Positions 17,755-27,224 of a stretch of DNA of 64,000 bases are shown piece by piece. Numbering within the stretch: position 1 is the first letter of the stretch; each line of letters opens with the position of its first letter. The translations under genes and the position numbers were made by a program. The notes beneath the pieces were generated by a model, which made no database searches, was not told where the DNA came from, and worked only from the letters and a program-made list of their open reading frames with translations. Origin of the DNA: Miniphocaeibacter sp964345925 (lineage in GTDB: Bacteria > Bacillota > Clostridia > Tissierellales > Peptoniphilaceae); the NCBI GenBank assembly GCA_964345925.1, contig CAYFSP010000002.1, positions 1 through 64,000 on the forward strand. The letters run 5' to 3'.

Positions 17755-18198
17755 ATGAGTTTTTTAGAAAAATTAAGAAAAGATAAAATGGAAGCGATGA
17801 AAGCTAAAGACAGGGATAGAGTAAATGTAATTACACTTATTATGTCTGCTGTATCATTAGCTGAAAAAGAAAATAAAAAAGAGTTATCAGAAGATGAGGC
17901 AATGGTTTTTGTGCAAAGGGAATTAAAGCAAGCTAAAGATACTTTAGAATCAACGCCAGATAATAGAACAGATATTATAGAAGAAACAAATAGAAGAATT
18001 GCCATTATAGAATCTTACCTACCTGAACAGTTAAGTGAAGACGAATTAGAAGTGGAAATAAAGAAGATAATGGAAGAAAAAAACCTTGAAAAATCTATGA
18101 AGAGTAAGGGAATTTTAATAAAGGAAGTATTATCTAAATTCAATGGAAAAACAGATGGTAAAACCGTAAATATTATTATCGACAAAATCTTAAAATAA
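17755..18198 (+). CDS. yqeY: GatB/YqeY-domain protein
   Basis: A 147-residue YqeY-family protein, homologous to the tail domain of the GatB subunit of tRNA-dependent amidotransferase; the exact role is not known, though tRNA binding is assumed. Typical features are MSFLEKLRKDKMEAMKAKD, LIMSAVSLAEKE, ELKQAKDTLE and the C-terminal MKSKGILIKEVLSKFNGKTDGK. ATG 17755 has a strong AGGAGGTATT site. An upstream ATG at 17731 is in frame but would overlap the PAP2 gene. Confidence 0.93.
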   Translation: MSFLEKLRKDKMEAMKAKDRDRVNVITLIMSAVSLAEKENKKELSEDEAMVFVQRELKQAKDTLESTPDNRTDIIEETNRRIAIIESYLPEQLSEDELEVEIKKIMEEKNLEKSMKSKGILIKEVLSKFNGKTDGKTVNIIIDKILK

Positions 18199-18226
18199 TC
18201 TCGTTTATACGAGATTATTTGTTTTT
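18195..18226 (+). terminator. Intrinsic terminator after yqeY
   Basis: ATAATCTCG / CGAGATTAT stem with a TTTATA loop, then TTTGTTTTT; begins at the yqeY stop. Confidence 0.8.
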
Positions 18227-18281
18227 ATAATATAAAACATATGATAGAATTATAGTTGAAGTAAAAATAAGGAATGATAAT

Positions 18282-19100
18282 ATGTCAGATGTAATAAATA
18301 AGTTTTTGAGTTTTTTATCTACAATAAGGGTTTGGGATATAATAGATATTCTAATTGTTGCAGTAGCAATTTATAAAATTTATATTTTAATAAAAGAAAC
18401 TCGGGCAGAACAACTAATGAAAGGTGTACTTGCTATTTTCTTTTTTTCAATTCTAAGTGAATTATTGGATTTGTATACTGTTTCATGGATATTGCAAAAG
18501 GCTATGACGGCAGGTTTTGTTCTTATAATTGTAGTATTTCAACCTGAACTAAGGAAGATGTTAGAATATATTGGAACTACAAATATATTTAAAAAATCCT
18601 TTGTAGATATGCAATTAGAGATGATAAAGAATACTGTACAGGAAGTCACTAGAGCTACAGCGTCTTTATCAAGACAGAAAATAGGAGCATTAATAGTATT
18701 TGAGAAAAGAACGGGTTTAAATGAAGTCATTGAAACGGGTACTCTTTTAAACTCCGATATTTCCAGTGAACTTTTAATAAATATATTCATACCAAATACG
18801 CCATTACATGATGGAGCTGTTATAATTCGTGAGGATAAGATAAAAGCTGCAGCATGTTTTTTACCTATGTCCGAAAATCAATCAATATCTAAAGAGTTGG
18901 GAACAAGACATAGAGCTGCTCTTGGTATATCAGAGAAGTCAGACTGTTTAGCAGTAATAGTATCAGAGGAGACAGGAACTATTTCTATTGCTGAAAAGGG
19001 AGAATTACAGCGATATATTGATAATGATACATTAGAAGAAATTCTAATTGATTTTTATGGTGTAAAAAATGAAGATAATTTGGAGGAACAAAATGGATAG
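18282..19100 (+). CDS. cdaA: Diadenylate cyclase CdaA
   Basis: Makes the second messenger c-di-AMP from two ATP. Three N-terminal transmembrane helices (about residues 15-90) precede the DAC domain with its catalytic DGA motif (PLHDGAVI, D177) and the RHR motif (GTRHRAALG, near 209-211). It is 272 residues, standard for the membrane form. cdaA-cdaR-glmM is the conserved Firmicutes order linking c-di-AMP to peptidoglycan precursor supply. The end overlaps the cdaR start by 8 bases. Confidence 0.97.
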   Translation: MSDVINKFLSFLSTIRVWDIIDILIVAVAIYKIYILIKETRAEQLMKGVLAIFFFSILSELLDLYTVSWILQKAMTAGFVLIIVVFQPELRKMLEYIGTTNIFKKSFVDMQLEMIKNTVQEVTRATASLSRQKIGALIVFEKRTGLNEVIETGTLLNSDISSELLINIFIPNTPLHDGAVIIREDKIKAAACFLPMSENQSISKELGTRHRAALGISEKSDCLAVIVSEETGTISIAEKGELQRYIDNDTLEEILIDFYGVKNEDNLEEQNG

Positions 19101-20310
19101 AATGAAAAATAATTGGCCTGTCAAATTAGTTTCTTTAATTTTTGCAATAGCACTTTGGTTTTATGTAGTATTAGAAAAAAATCCATTTATTACAATGAAT
19201 ATTAACGACATAGAAGTTAAAATTAAAAACGAGGAGTATTTAAAGGATAGAAAGATAAAAATAGTTAATCCTGTTGATCCAGTTGTTAATGTAAAAATAA
19301 GTGGAACTAGAAAAAATGTAAATAAAGTCACTAGATCGGATATTATAGTAACTGCAGATGTTAGGGGTATAAACAAGGATACTGCAACTATTAAGCTAAA
19401 TTATTCAGTTCCAGAAGAAGTTACTTTAGAAAAAGTATCAGATGATGAAATGAAATTTACTTTCGATAAAGTGGAAACCATTGAAAAAGAAGTTGAAATA
19501 TCTAAAACTGGTAAATTGCCATCAGAGAATTTAGTGGAGTTGAAAACAGAAATAACACCAGAAAAAATCGAAATTTCTGGTGAGAGTAAAGAACTGCAGA
19601 AAATAGATAAGGTTCAAGCCTTATTAGACTTATCATTAATAACGGATAGTAGAACTGTTAATAGTAAAATTGAAGTCTTTGACAAAAATGGGGACAAAAT
19701 GGATAATATAATTTTAAGTAAAACAGAAGCAAGCATTAGTGTTGATGTTGCCAGCAATAAAAGAGTCCCTATAAAAGTTGTAACAAAAAATGAACCAGAA
19801 GGATTTAAGGAATCCAATATTCAGTTAAATAAGGAAAATATTACAATTCTTGGTGATGAAAAAACTTTGAAAAAAGTAGAAGCTATTGAAACTGAACCGG
19901 TGGATTTAAAAAATGTTACAAATAATGCTACTTTGAAGACGAGATTGATTTTACCAGATGGTGTTTCTCTAATGAATGAAGAGAATATAGAGGTTAAATT
20001 GGTGATGTCCGATGATTCAAACGGTGGAGAATCAAGTCAAGCACATATTATAAAACTAGATGAGTTAAAGATCAGAGATGATGAATTAAATAGAAAAATA
20101 ACATTTTTAAGTGAAGATAAAGAAATAAATGTTATGTTATATGGAGATAAGGAAAAACTCGAGAATATAAAAAGTGAAAATTTAAAATTGAGTATAGATA
20201 TAAGTGATTTAAATAGTGGTAAACATGAAGTTCAAATTAAGTCAGATAATATTGATGGTGTAAGTAATATAAAGATAAATCCTGATAAGATTACCATTCA
20301 AATCGATTAA
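19093..20310 (+). CDS. cdaR: CdaR, YbbR-domain regulator of CdaA
   Basis: A 405-residue extracytoplasmic protein with one N-terminal transmembrane anchor (VKLVSLIFAIALWFYVVLEK) followed by about four YbbR repeats (for example VKISGTRKNVNKVTRSDIIV and IEISGESKELQKIDKVQA). It interacts with CdaA in the membrane and tunes c-di-AMP synthesis. I start it at ATG 19093 (MDRMKNNWPVKLVS), behind TTGGAGGAACAAA; a TTG-like start at 19069 would add a spurious extension. It overlaps cdaA by 8 bases. Confidence 0.94.
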   Translation: MDRMKNNWPVKLVSLIFAIALWFYVVLEKNPFITMNINDIEVKIKNEEYLKDRKIKIVNPVDPVVNVKISGTRKNVNKVTRSDIIVTADVRGINKDTATIKLNYSVPEEVTLEKVSDDEMKFTFDKVETIEKEVEISKTGKLPSENLVELKTEITPEKIEISGESKELQKIDKVQALLDLSLITDSRTVNSKIEVFDKNGDKMDNIILSKTEASISVDVASNKRVPIKVVTKNEPEGFKESNIQLNKENITILGDEKTLKKVEAIETEPVDLKNVTNNATLKTRLILPDGVSLMNEENIEVKLVMSDDSNGGESSQAHIIKLDELKIRDDELNRKITFLSEDKEINVMLYGDKEKLENIKSENLKLSIDISDLNSGKHEVQIKSDNIDGVSNIKINPDKITIQID

Positions 20311-20325
20311 TAATTAGGAGGAATT

Positions 20326-21669
20326 ATGGGAAAGTATTTTGGGACAGATGGTATTAGAGGTGTTGCCAATAAAGAACTAACTCCAGAGTTAGCATATAAA
20401 TTGGCAAGAGCATCTGCATATAAACTAAATAGTGATAACAATAAATTAATAATTATAGGTAAGGACACTAGAAGGTCTGGTGATATGTTAGAATCAGCTT
20501 TGGTTTCAGGATATACATCAATGGGGTATGATGTGTACTTACTAGGTGTTATTCCAACGCCAGCAGTTGCCTACTTAACAAAATATTACGGAGCAGAAGC
20601 TGGAATTGTAATATCAGCTTCACATAACCCAGCTGAATTCAACGGAATTAAGTATTTTGGATCCAATGGATTTAAGTTACCGGATGATGTTGAAGAAGAA
20701 ATTGAAGAAATAATAGATAATTATAAAAATATTGATATGAGACCTATTGGAAAAGAAATAGGTATTGTAGAATATAAAACAGATGCAAAAGACATTTATG
20801 TAAAATATCTTTCATCAAGAGTTCAATTGGATTTAACGGGTATAAAAGTAGCAATTGATTGTGGCCATGGAGCAACTTCTGAAATTGCACCAAAATTATT
20901 CAAATCATTAGGAGCAGATGTAGAAAGTATAAATATTTCTCCAAATGGTTTAAATATTAACGATGAATGTGGCTCAACATGTCCTGAAAAAACACAGGAC
21001 TTAGTAAGAAAAACAAATGCAAATATTGGTTTTAGCTATGATGGTGATGGAGATAGATTGATTACTGTTGATGAAAATGGTGATACATTAAATGGAGATC
21101 ATTTTTTAGCAGCTTGTGCATATTATATGAAAGAAAAAAATACGTTAAAGAATTCTGGTATAGTTGGAACGGTAATGACAAATATTGGATTGGACGAATT
21201 TTTGGAGACTATAGATGTAAGCATAGAAAAAGCATCTGTAGGAGATAGATATGTTTTGGAGATCATGCAAGAAAAGGGGTACAATCTTGGTGGTGAACAG
21301 TCAGGTCATATAATATTTTTAGACGATAATACAACTGGTGATGGTATTTTGTCTTCACTTAAGATTCTTGAAGTGATGGTAGGTTCTAAAAAGAAGGTGT
21401 CGGAATTAAATAGACTAATGACTACTTATCCTCAAGTTCTTTTAAATGCCAAGGTTAAAAATGAAAATAAAAATGCATATAAAAAAGATGAGTTCATATT
21501 AGAGGAAATAAGTAAGGTTGAAGAAAAGTTTCATGGCGAAGGAAGAGTTCTTATAAGACCATCAGGAACAGAACCTTTAGTAAGGGTTATGATAGAGGGA
21601 AAAGATCAAGATATGCTAGAATCTGAAGCTAAAAAGCTTGTAACAATTTTAGAAGAAAGATATTCTTAG
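20326..21669 (+). CDS. glmM: Phosphoglucosamine mutase
   Basis: Converts glucosamine-6-phosphate into glucosamine-1-phosphate for UDP-GlcNAc and the cell wall. At 447 residues it has the usual layout: N-terminal GTDGIRGVAN, the phosphoserine motif SASHNP (S99), the metal loop YDGDGDRL (about 238-245), the sugar loop GGEQSGHIIF and the phosphate loop RPSGTEPLVRVM. ATG 20326 has AGGAGGAATT, 15 bases after cdaR. Co-location with cdaA/cdaR fits reported physical control of GlmM by CdaA. Confidence 0.97.
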   Translation: MGKYFGTDGIRGVANKELTPELAYKLARASAYKLNSDNNKLIIIGKDTRRSGDMLESALVSGYTSMGYDVYLLGVIPTPAVAYLTKYYGAEAGIVISASHNPAEFNGIKYFGSNGFKLPDDVEEEIEEIIDNYKNIDMRPIGKEIGIVEYKTDAKDIYVKYLSSRVQLDLTGIKVAIDCGHGATSEIAPKLFKSLGADVESINISPNGLNINDECGSTCPEKTQDLVRKTNANIGFSYDGDGDRLITVDENGDTLNGDHFLAACAYYMKEKNTLKNSGIVGTVMTNIGLDEFLETIDVSIEKASVGDRYVLEIMQEKGYNLGGEQSGHIIFLDDNTTGDGILSSLKILEVMVGSKKKVSELNRLMTTYPQVLLNAKVKNENKNAYKKDEFILEEISKVEEKFHGEGRVLIRPSGTEPLVRVMIEGKDQDMLESEAKKLVTILEERYS

Positions 21670-21678
21670 GTGATAAAT

Positions 21679-22512
21679 ATGAGTGAAAAAATAATAATAG
21701 CTGATTCAAGCTGTGATGTAAATAATAAGATATTAAAGGAAACAAAAGTAGAATTAGTACCTTTTAATATTGATGTTGGTGATGAAACATTCGTTGATGA
21801 TGGAAAAACGAATTTAAGTAAATTTATGAAAAAAGTAGATGAGAGTAAAAAGGCTCCTTCAACAGCTGCACCTTCACCAAATCTTTTTATTGAGAAAATA
21901 TCAAATCATAAGGAAGCTTTTATAGTTACTATTTCGTCTAAGTTAAGTGCAACACATAATAATGCAGTTTTAGCTAGAACTATGTTTCTAGAGGATAAAG
22001 AAGCTAAGATACATGTTTTTGATAGTAAATCTGCAGCATCAGGCGAAACTTTAATTGCGTTGAAAATTCAAGAATGCATAGATTCTGGTATGGTTTTTGA
22101 AGATATTGTTGAAGAAGTTGAAAAATTTAGAGACAATATGACAACATACTTCATTTTGGATAAATTTGATACATTGGTAAAAAATGGAAGAATGTCTAAA
22201 TTTACAGGCACAATAGCTAAGGCGTTATCATTTAAACCAGTAATGACAGATAAAGATGGAGAAATACAAGTTCATTCTAAAACAAGAGGATATAAAAATG
22301 CAGCAAATAAACTTGTTGAATCCATAGGTGAGGAAGGTTCTGACTTTAAAGATAAAACAATTGTAATTGCACATTGTGAGGCAAAGGACAGAGCAGAAGA
22401 ATTAAAAAATGAAATTGGTAAGAGATATAATTTTAAAAATATAGAAATAGTGGAAACAGGTATGCTATCGTCAGTATATGCAAATACTGGTGGAGTTATA
22501 GTGGCCTTTTAG
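21679..22512 (+). CDS. DegV-family fatty-acid-binding protein
   Basis: A 277-residue DegV-fold protein, a family that includes the fatty-acid-binding subunits (FakB) of fatty acid kinase. Typical blocks: IIIADSSCDV at the N-terminus, KKAPSTAAPSPNLF, VTISSKLSATHNNA, VFDSKSAASGE, LDKFDTLVKNGRMSKFTG and the closing TGMLSSVYANTGGVIVAF. ATG 21679 follows AGGTGATAAAT, overlapping nothing; ATA/ATG choices upstream are less likely. It lies 9 bases behind glmM. The kinase partner FakA is not in this window, so the lipid role is a family inference. Confidence 0.93.
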   Translation: MSEKIIIADSSCDVNNKILKETKVELVPFNIDVGDETFVDDGKTNLSKFMKKVDESKKAPSTAAPSPNLFIEKISNHKEAFIVTISSKLSATHNNAVLARTMFLEDKEAKIHVFDSKSAASGETLIALKIQECIDSGMVFEDIVEEVEKFRDNMTTYFILDKFDTLVKNGRMSKFTGTIAKALSFKPVMTDKDGEIQVHSKTRGYKNAANKLVESIGEEGSDFKDKTIVIAHCEAKDRAEELKNEIGKRYNFKNIEIVETGMLSSVYANTGGVIVAF

Positions 22513-22519
22513 GAGATTT

Positions 22520-23593
22520 ATGAATAATAGAGTAGTACTAGGAATGAGTGGTGGAGTTGATAGCTCCGTATCAGCACAGCTGCTGATGGAACAAGGTTAT
22601 GAAGTAGTAGGAGTTACAATGAATTTAATTCCTGAAGGAGAATTGTTCAAAGCAAAAAGATGTGCAATAAATGATGCAATAGTTGATGCAAAAGCAGTAG
22701 CAGAAGATTTAGGAATAGAATATCATGTTATTGATTTAAAACAGGAGTTTAACAAAAGAATAATAGAAACATTTGTTAGAGAATATTCATTAGGATATAC
22801 ACCAAACCCATGTGTAACATGTAATAAATATATAAAATTTAATGCCTTTAGAAAAGAAATAAAAAAATTTGGTTGTGACCATATATCTACAGGTCATTAT
22901 GCATATACTGAATATGATGAAGATAGACAGAGATATTTATTAAAGAAGGCAAAAGATTCTACAAAAGATCAAACGTATTTCCTTTATAATTTAACACAAG
23001 AAGCTTTAAAGGAAGCAATTTTTCCTTTAGGTATATATACAAAGGATGAAGTAAGAGAAATTGGAAAAAAATCTGGAATAGTAACATATAGTAAAAAAGA
23101 TAGTGAAGAAATATGTTTTGTAAATAATGATGACCACGGTCGCTTTATAGAGACGAGAAATCCAGAGTTAGTAGGTATTGGTAACTTTATAGACGACGAA
23201 GGCAAGGTATTAGGACGTCATAAAGGAATAATAAATTATACTTTAGGACAGAGAAAGGGACTTGGTATCGCTTTTGGTAAGAGAGTATTTGTAAGCAAGA
23301 TTAATCCAAAGACAAAAGAGGTTACTTTATCCGATGAAAAATCTTTGTACAAGAAGAAAATAGAAATAGGAGAGCATAATCTTATATCCATTGAAGACAT
23401 TACTTCTCCAGTTGAGGTTACAGCGAAAATAAGACATGGTGTTAACGAATATAAAGCTTTAGCATACAAAGAGAACAACAAATTGTTTTTAGAGTTTGCA
23501 GAGCCTGTTAGAGCGCCACAAAAAGGACAATCAGCAGTAATGTATGATGGAGATATAATAGTTGGTGGTGGAGTAATCGAAAATGCTTGGTAA
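22520..23593 (+). CDS. mnmA: tRNA-specific 2-thiouridylase MnmA
   Basis: Forms 2-thiouridine at position 34 of tRNA-Lys, -Glu and -Gln. The 357-residue protein has the PP-loop GMSGGVDSSVSAQLL, the first cysteine in NPCVTCNKYIKF, the tRNA-contact block GHYAYTEYDEDRQRYLLKKA and KDQTYFLYNL, and the second catalytic cysteine in SEEICFVNN. The N-terminal signature is intact and the C-terminal beta domain ends at GGVIENAW. It starts 8 bases after degV and overlaps the next gene by 11 bases. Confidence 0.96.
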   Translation: MNNRVVLGMSGGVDSSVSAQLLMEQGYEVVGVTMNLIPEGELFKAKRCAINDAIVDAKAVAEDLGIEYHVIDLKQEFNKRIIETFVREYSLGYTPNPCVTCNKYIKFNAFRKEIKKFGCDHISTGHYAYTEYDEDRQRYLLKKAKDSTKDQTYFLYNLTQEALKEAIFPLGIYTKDEVREIGKKSGIVTYSKKDSEEICFVNNDDHGRFIETRNPELVGIGNFIDDEGKVLGRHKGIINYTLGQRKGLGIAFGKRVFVSKINPKTKEVTLSDEKSLYKKKIEIGEHNLISIEDITSPVEVTAKIRHGVNEYKALAYKENNKLFLEFAEPVRAPQKGQSAVMYDGDIIVGGGVIENAW

Positions 23594-24266
23594 AATTAAA
23601 ACAGTGGGAATAGTTTCGGCCTTAGATTCTGAAATCAATAGATTTAAGGATGAAGTTGAAAATATGGAAACAGTAGAAATTAACAAACATATATTTTTTA
23701 CTGGCAGTATAGATAATAAGAAAATAATATTTACAGAATCAGGTGTTGGAAAGGTAAATGCAGCAATAACGACGCAATTATTAATAGATAAGTTTTCTCC
23801 TGATATTATTATAAATACTGGAATAGCTGGAGGATTGGATAGTAGATTAAAACATACGGATTTAGTATTAGGAAGTGAATTAAACTATCATGATTTTGAA
23901 ACAAGACTTTTAGAATCATATTCACCTAATGTTAGTTCCTTTAAAGTAGAAGAGAAATATTTAGAACTTGCAGAGGAAATATTAAAAGATGACAGGTATT
24001 TTAAAGGGTTAATACTAACAGGTGATCAATTTATTACTGAATCAAAAGTAAAAGAGGAAATTAAAGGTAGATTTGATGCTTTATGCTTAGAAATGGAAGG
24101 AGCTGCAATAGCTCACGCAGCATATTTAAGTAATTTACCATTTATAGTAATCAGATGTATTTCGGACTTTGCCGATGATGATGGCGACAATGATTATGAT
24201 GATTTTGAATTATTAGCTGCTAATAAAGCAAGTGAATTTACAATTAAATATATAAAAAAAATATAA
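23583..24266 (+). CDS. mtnN: 5'-methylthioadenosine/S-adenosylhomocysteine nucleosidase
   Basis: Hydrolyses MTA and SAH to adenine plus the thioribose sugar, recycling SAM by-products. It is 227 residues, with motifs GIVSALDSEI at the start, INTGIAGGLD, the specificity loop CLEMEGAAIAHAAYL and the catalytic aspartate in IRCISDFADDDG. The gene overlaps the end of mnmA by 11 bases, so the two are expressed together. ATG 23583 is the only start that preserves the N-terminal strand. Confidence 0.95.
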   Translation: MLGKIKTVGIVSALDSEINRFKDEVENMETVEINKHIFFTGSIDNKKIIFTESGVGKVNAAITTQLLIDKFSPDIIINTGIAGGLDSRLKHTDLVLGSELNYHDFETRLLESYSPNVSSFKVEEKYLELAEEILKDDRYFKGLILTGDQFITESKVKEEIKGRFDALCLEMEGAAIAHAAYLSNLPFIVIRCISDFADDDGDNDYDDFELLAANKASEFTIKYIKKI

Positions 24267-24300
24267 AAAGTTCTTAGATTAAATTCTAAGAACTTTTTAT
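24265..24300 (+). terminator. Intrinsic terminator after mtnN
   Basis: Fourteen-base stem AAAAAGTTCTTAGA / TCTAAGAACTTTTT, ending the glmM-degV-mnmA-mtnN run. Confidence 0.9.
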
Positions 24301-24400
24301 ATTTCAAAATATTTATATATTGATTTAAGCTCTCTATAAATATTTGTTTGTTTTATTACATATTTAGCGTACTATAAATATAGTAAAGAAAGGCGAGATA

Positions 24401-25521
24401 ATGAGTCGTATATTAGAATATATATTAAGGTATTTTATTATAGTTATAGTTTTTGTATATTCAGCATTTTTCATGGATTTAAATATATTATATTATAGTG
24501 TTTTTTTAATATATATTGTATTGATACAATTATTGCTATTTAAATCTTCAAATGAAAATATAATAATTATAAATTTATTATTACAGCTTGTAACAATATT
24601 ATTTTTATACAATGGTGATTTTATATTGTTATCTCTTTTAATTGTGAATCCTGTTATTGATATTTATAAATATCTAAATTTCAAAAGAATTATACTTATA
24701 AATATAGTATATTTAATACTGATATTATTTTTGATAAGTCAGAGTAGAAGTTTGAAAAAAATAATAATAATTTTATTGATGTATTTATTTTCTACTAATA
24801 TTGGAAATCTTTTAAAGGGAAAAAATAGAAATATAAAATTAGAGCTAAAAATAGATGAATTATTAAATGAAAAGAATATTTCTGAATTAGAGAATAAAAG
24901 AAAGGATTCAATATTAAAGGATATTTATATAGCAGAGGAGAGAAATAGAATATCTAGAGATATTCACGACAGTGTAGGTCATAGTCTATCAGCTATTATA
25001 ATACAATTGTCAGCAATTGAAAAAATAGCAATAAAAGACGGAGAAAAGGCTTCTAAATTAAGTGGAAATTTAAGGGAATATGCAGCAAATTCTTTAGAGG
25101 AGATAAGAAAGGTATTAAGGCAGACTAAACCTAAAAATATAGGTGAAAATGAATTGATAATATTAATAGAAAATCTTATTGAAGAAAATAGGAAATTAAA
25201 AGGAATTGATATTAACTTTAAATTTTCTGCTACAAGGTATCCTTTAGAATATAATATTCAAAATACCATATTTAATGGTGTTAAGGAGTTCGTTTCCAAT
25301 AGTATAAAACATGGACATTCAAGTAAAATCGATATAAAGCTATTCTTTAAGGAAAGAAAAATCATTTTAAATATGAAGGATAATGGAATAGGAAAAATGA
25401 GATTGTTAAAGGAATTGGTTTAAAGGCATTAGAAGAAAGAGTTAGAGAGAATAACGGACAATTAATTATTGAATCGTCAGAAAATAATGGGTTTTCAACG
25501 AATATAGTATTTGAGAGGTAA
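24401..25521 (+). pseudogene. NarL/DesK-type sensor histidine kinase, frameshifted near the C-terminus
   Basis: A sensor kinase with four or five N-terminal membrane helices (residues 1-135), a coiled linker and the HisKA_3 motif RNRISRDIHDSVGHSLSA (His 189). The ATPase domain reaches DNGIGK and then changes frame, stopping at 25423. The missing G box (KGIGLKALEERVRENNGQL) and end (STNIVFER, stop 25519-25521) follow in the other frame. One A added to the A5 run at 25393-25397 joins them. Without the G box the kinase would be inactive. It heads a sensor-exporter cassette of the kind found in linearmycin-type resistance. Confidence 0.88.
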
Positions 25522-25523
25522 TT

Positions 25524-26159
25524 ATGATTAAAATAATGTTAGTAGATGATGAAAAATTAATAAGGGAAGGTTTAAAAATATTAATATCATTAGATGAGGA
25601 CTTGGAAATAGTAGCAGAGGCTAATTCTGGAAAAGATGCTTTTTAAAAATATAAGGAAAATGATATTGACGTAGTACTTATGGATATAAGAATGCCAGAG
25701 TCAAATGGAATAGAGGGAATAAAACTAATAAAGGGATATAAGGAAGTAGACCCTAAAATTTTAATACTTACAACATTTAATGATACAGAATATATAAATG
25801 AAGCAATTAAATTGGGAGCATCTGGATATTTACTAAAGGATTCGGAAATTGAAGCTATAATAGGTGGGATAAAATCTGCATTTTCTGGAAATATAGTATT
25901 AAATGAAGAAGTTTCTAAAAAACTTTTGAATAATAGAAATAATGTGGAAGAATTTGACTATGTAAAATACGGTATAACAAAAAGGGAATCGGAAATCTTG
26001 GAGCTTGTAGCCAAAGGTTTAAGTAATCAAGAAATAGCAGATAGCCTATATCTTTCATTGGGAACAGTTAAAAATGCAATATCCATAATATTACAAAAAT
26101 TAGAATTAAGGGATAGAACGCAAATAGTTATATTTGCATATGAAAACAAAATAGTATAA
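25524..26159 (+). pseudogene. NarL-family response regulator with an in-frame TAA
   Basis: Starts at ATG 25524, 2 bases after the kinase reading ends, with MIKIMLVDDEKLIREGLKIL, an intact acidic pair and EANSGKDAF. TAA at 25644-25646 then interrupts it; the same frame continues KYKENDIDVVLMDIRMPES (phospho-Asp D54) to a complete LuxR-type helix-turn-helix (ITKRESEILELVAKGLSNQE, stop 26157-26159). The stop replaces one residue, plausibly Glu (GAA) or Lys (AAA). An internal ATG at 25680 could give a protein lacking the first strand and acidic pocket, which would not be a normal receiver. Confidence 0.88.
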
Positions 26160-26163
26160 ATAT

Positions 26164-26197
26164 AAGAGCATATTACTATAATAAGTAATATGCTCTT
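26164..26197. terminator. Hairpin after the response regulator
   Basis: Perfect 14-base stem AAGAGCATATTACT / AGTAATATGCTCTT; the T-tract is short, so termination may be partial and separate regulator from exporter genes. Confidence 0.65.
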
Positions 26198-26281
26198 ATA
26201 TTACTAAAGTAATGTATGAATATTACTTAAGATATTATTAATATAGTCTAAAATTTTGTAATATATATTCAGGAGGTAGTT

Positions 26282-27217
26282 ATGAATATTTTAAAGGTAA
26301 ACAAATTAAATAAATCTTATGGTAAAAAGAAGGTATTAAACAATATAAGCTTAGAAGTTGAACAAGGTGATATTTTTGGACTAATAGGTCCAAATGGTGC
26401 AGGTAAATCCACATTGATACAGATAGTTTCAGGTTTATTAGTAGCAGATTCAGGAAACGTGGAATTATTTGGAATGAATTATAAGAACGATGAAATTGGA
26501 ATTAAGGAGAAGTTAGGATTAGTTCCTCAAGAGTTGGCATTATATGAAGAACTAACTGCAAAGGATAATTTAGAATACTTTGGAAGAATGTATGGACTAA
26601 AGGGTAAAGTATTAAAAGAAAGAATAGAATATGTAATGAATATTATTGGACTTGATATGAAGGATAAGAAATTAGTTAAAAAATATTCAGGTGGAATGAA
26701 GAGAAGACTTAATTTAGGTTGCTCTGTTCTACATAAGCCAGAACTTTTAATATTAGATGAGCCTACAGTAGGAGTAGACGCTCAGTCTAGAAACAATATA
26801 TTCGACTTTTTAAGAGAAATTAGCAAAGAGGGTACAACTATTATTTACACTTCCCATTATATGGAAGAAGTGGAAACTCTATGTAATAAAATATTTATTA
26901 TAGATTTAGGTGAGGAAATCGACTATGGAGAAAAAAATGAATTGAAGAATATGTATGGAAGTAATAGTGAAATGACTATTTATATGGAGAATGTTAATAA
27001 TGAAGTAGAAAATGAAATTAAGCGAGTAAATGGTGTATATAGTTGTAATATTGATGAGAAAAAGATTATTTTAAGTATTAATAAAAAAGAGCTTAACTTT
27101 ACAGAAGTATTTAAAATACTAGAAAATAACAATTTAGAGATAGAAAATTTTTCAATGAAAGAGACGAATTTAGAAGAGATATTTCTTAACTTAACAGGAA
27201 AGAAATTAAGGGATTAG
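26282..27217 (+). CDS. ABC transporter ATP-binding protein
   Basis: A 311-residue drug/lipid-exporter ATPase (CcmA/DrrA type). Walker A is GPNGAGKST (about residues 39-47), the Q loop LGLVPQELALYEELT, the signature YSGGMKRRLNLGCS, Walker B LLILDEPTVGVD and the H loop TSHYMEEVETL, with a C-terminal extension typical of DrrA-like subunits. It is intact and starts at ATG 26282 behind AGGAGGTAGTT. It is the third gene of a kinase-regulator-ATPase-permease-permease cassette. The exported compound is unknown. Confidence 0.93.
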   Translation: MNILKVNKLNKSYGKKKVLNNISLEVEQGDIFGLIGPNGAGKSTLIQIVSGLLVADSGNVELFGMNYKNDEIGIKEKLGLVPQELALYEELTAKDNLEYFGRMYGLKGKVLKERIEYVMNIIGLDMKDKKLVKKYSGGMKRRLNLGCSVLHKPELLILDEPTVGVDAQSRNNIFDFLREISKEGTTIIYTSHYMEEVETLCNKIFIIDLGEEIDYGEKNELKNMYGSNSEMTIYMENVNNEVENEIKRVNGVYSCNIDEKKIILSINKKELNFTEVFKILENNNLEIENFSMKETNLEEIFLNLTGKKLRD

Positions 27218-27224
27218 GTGCAAT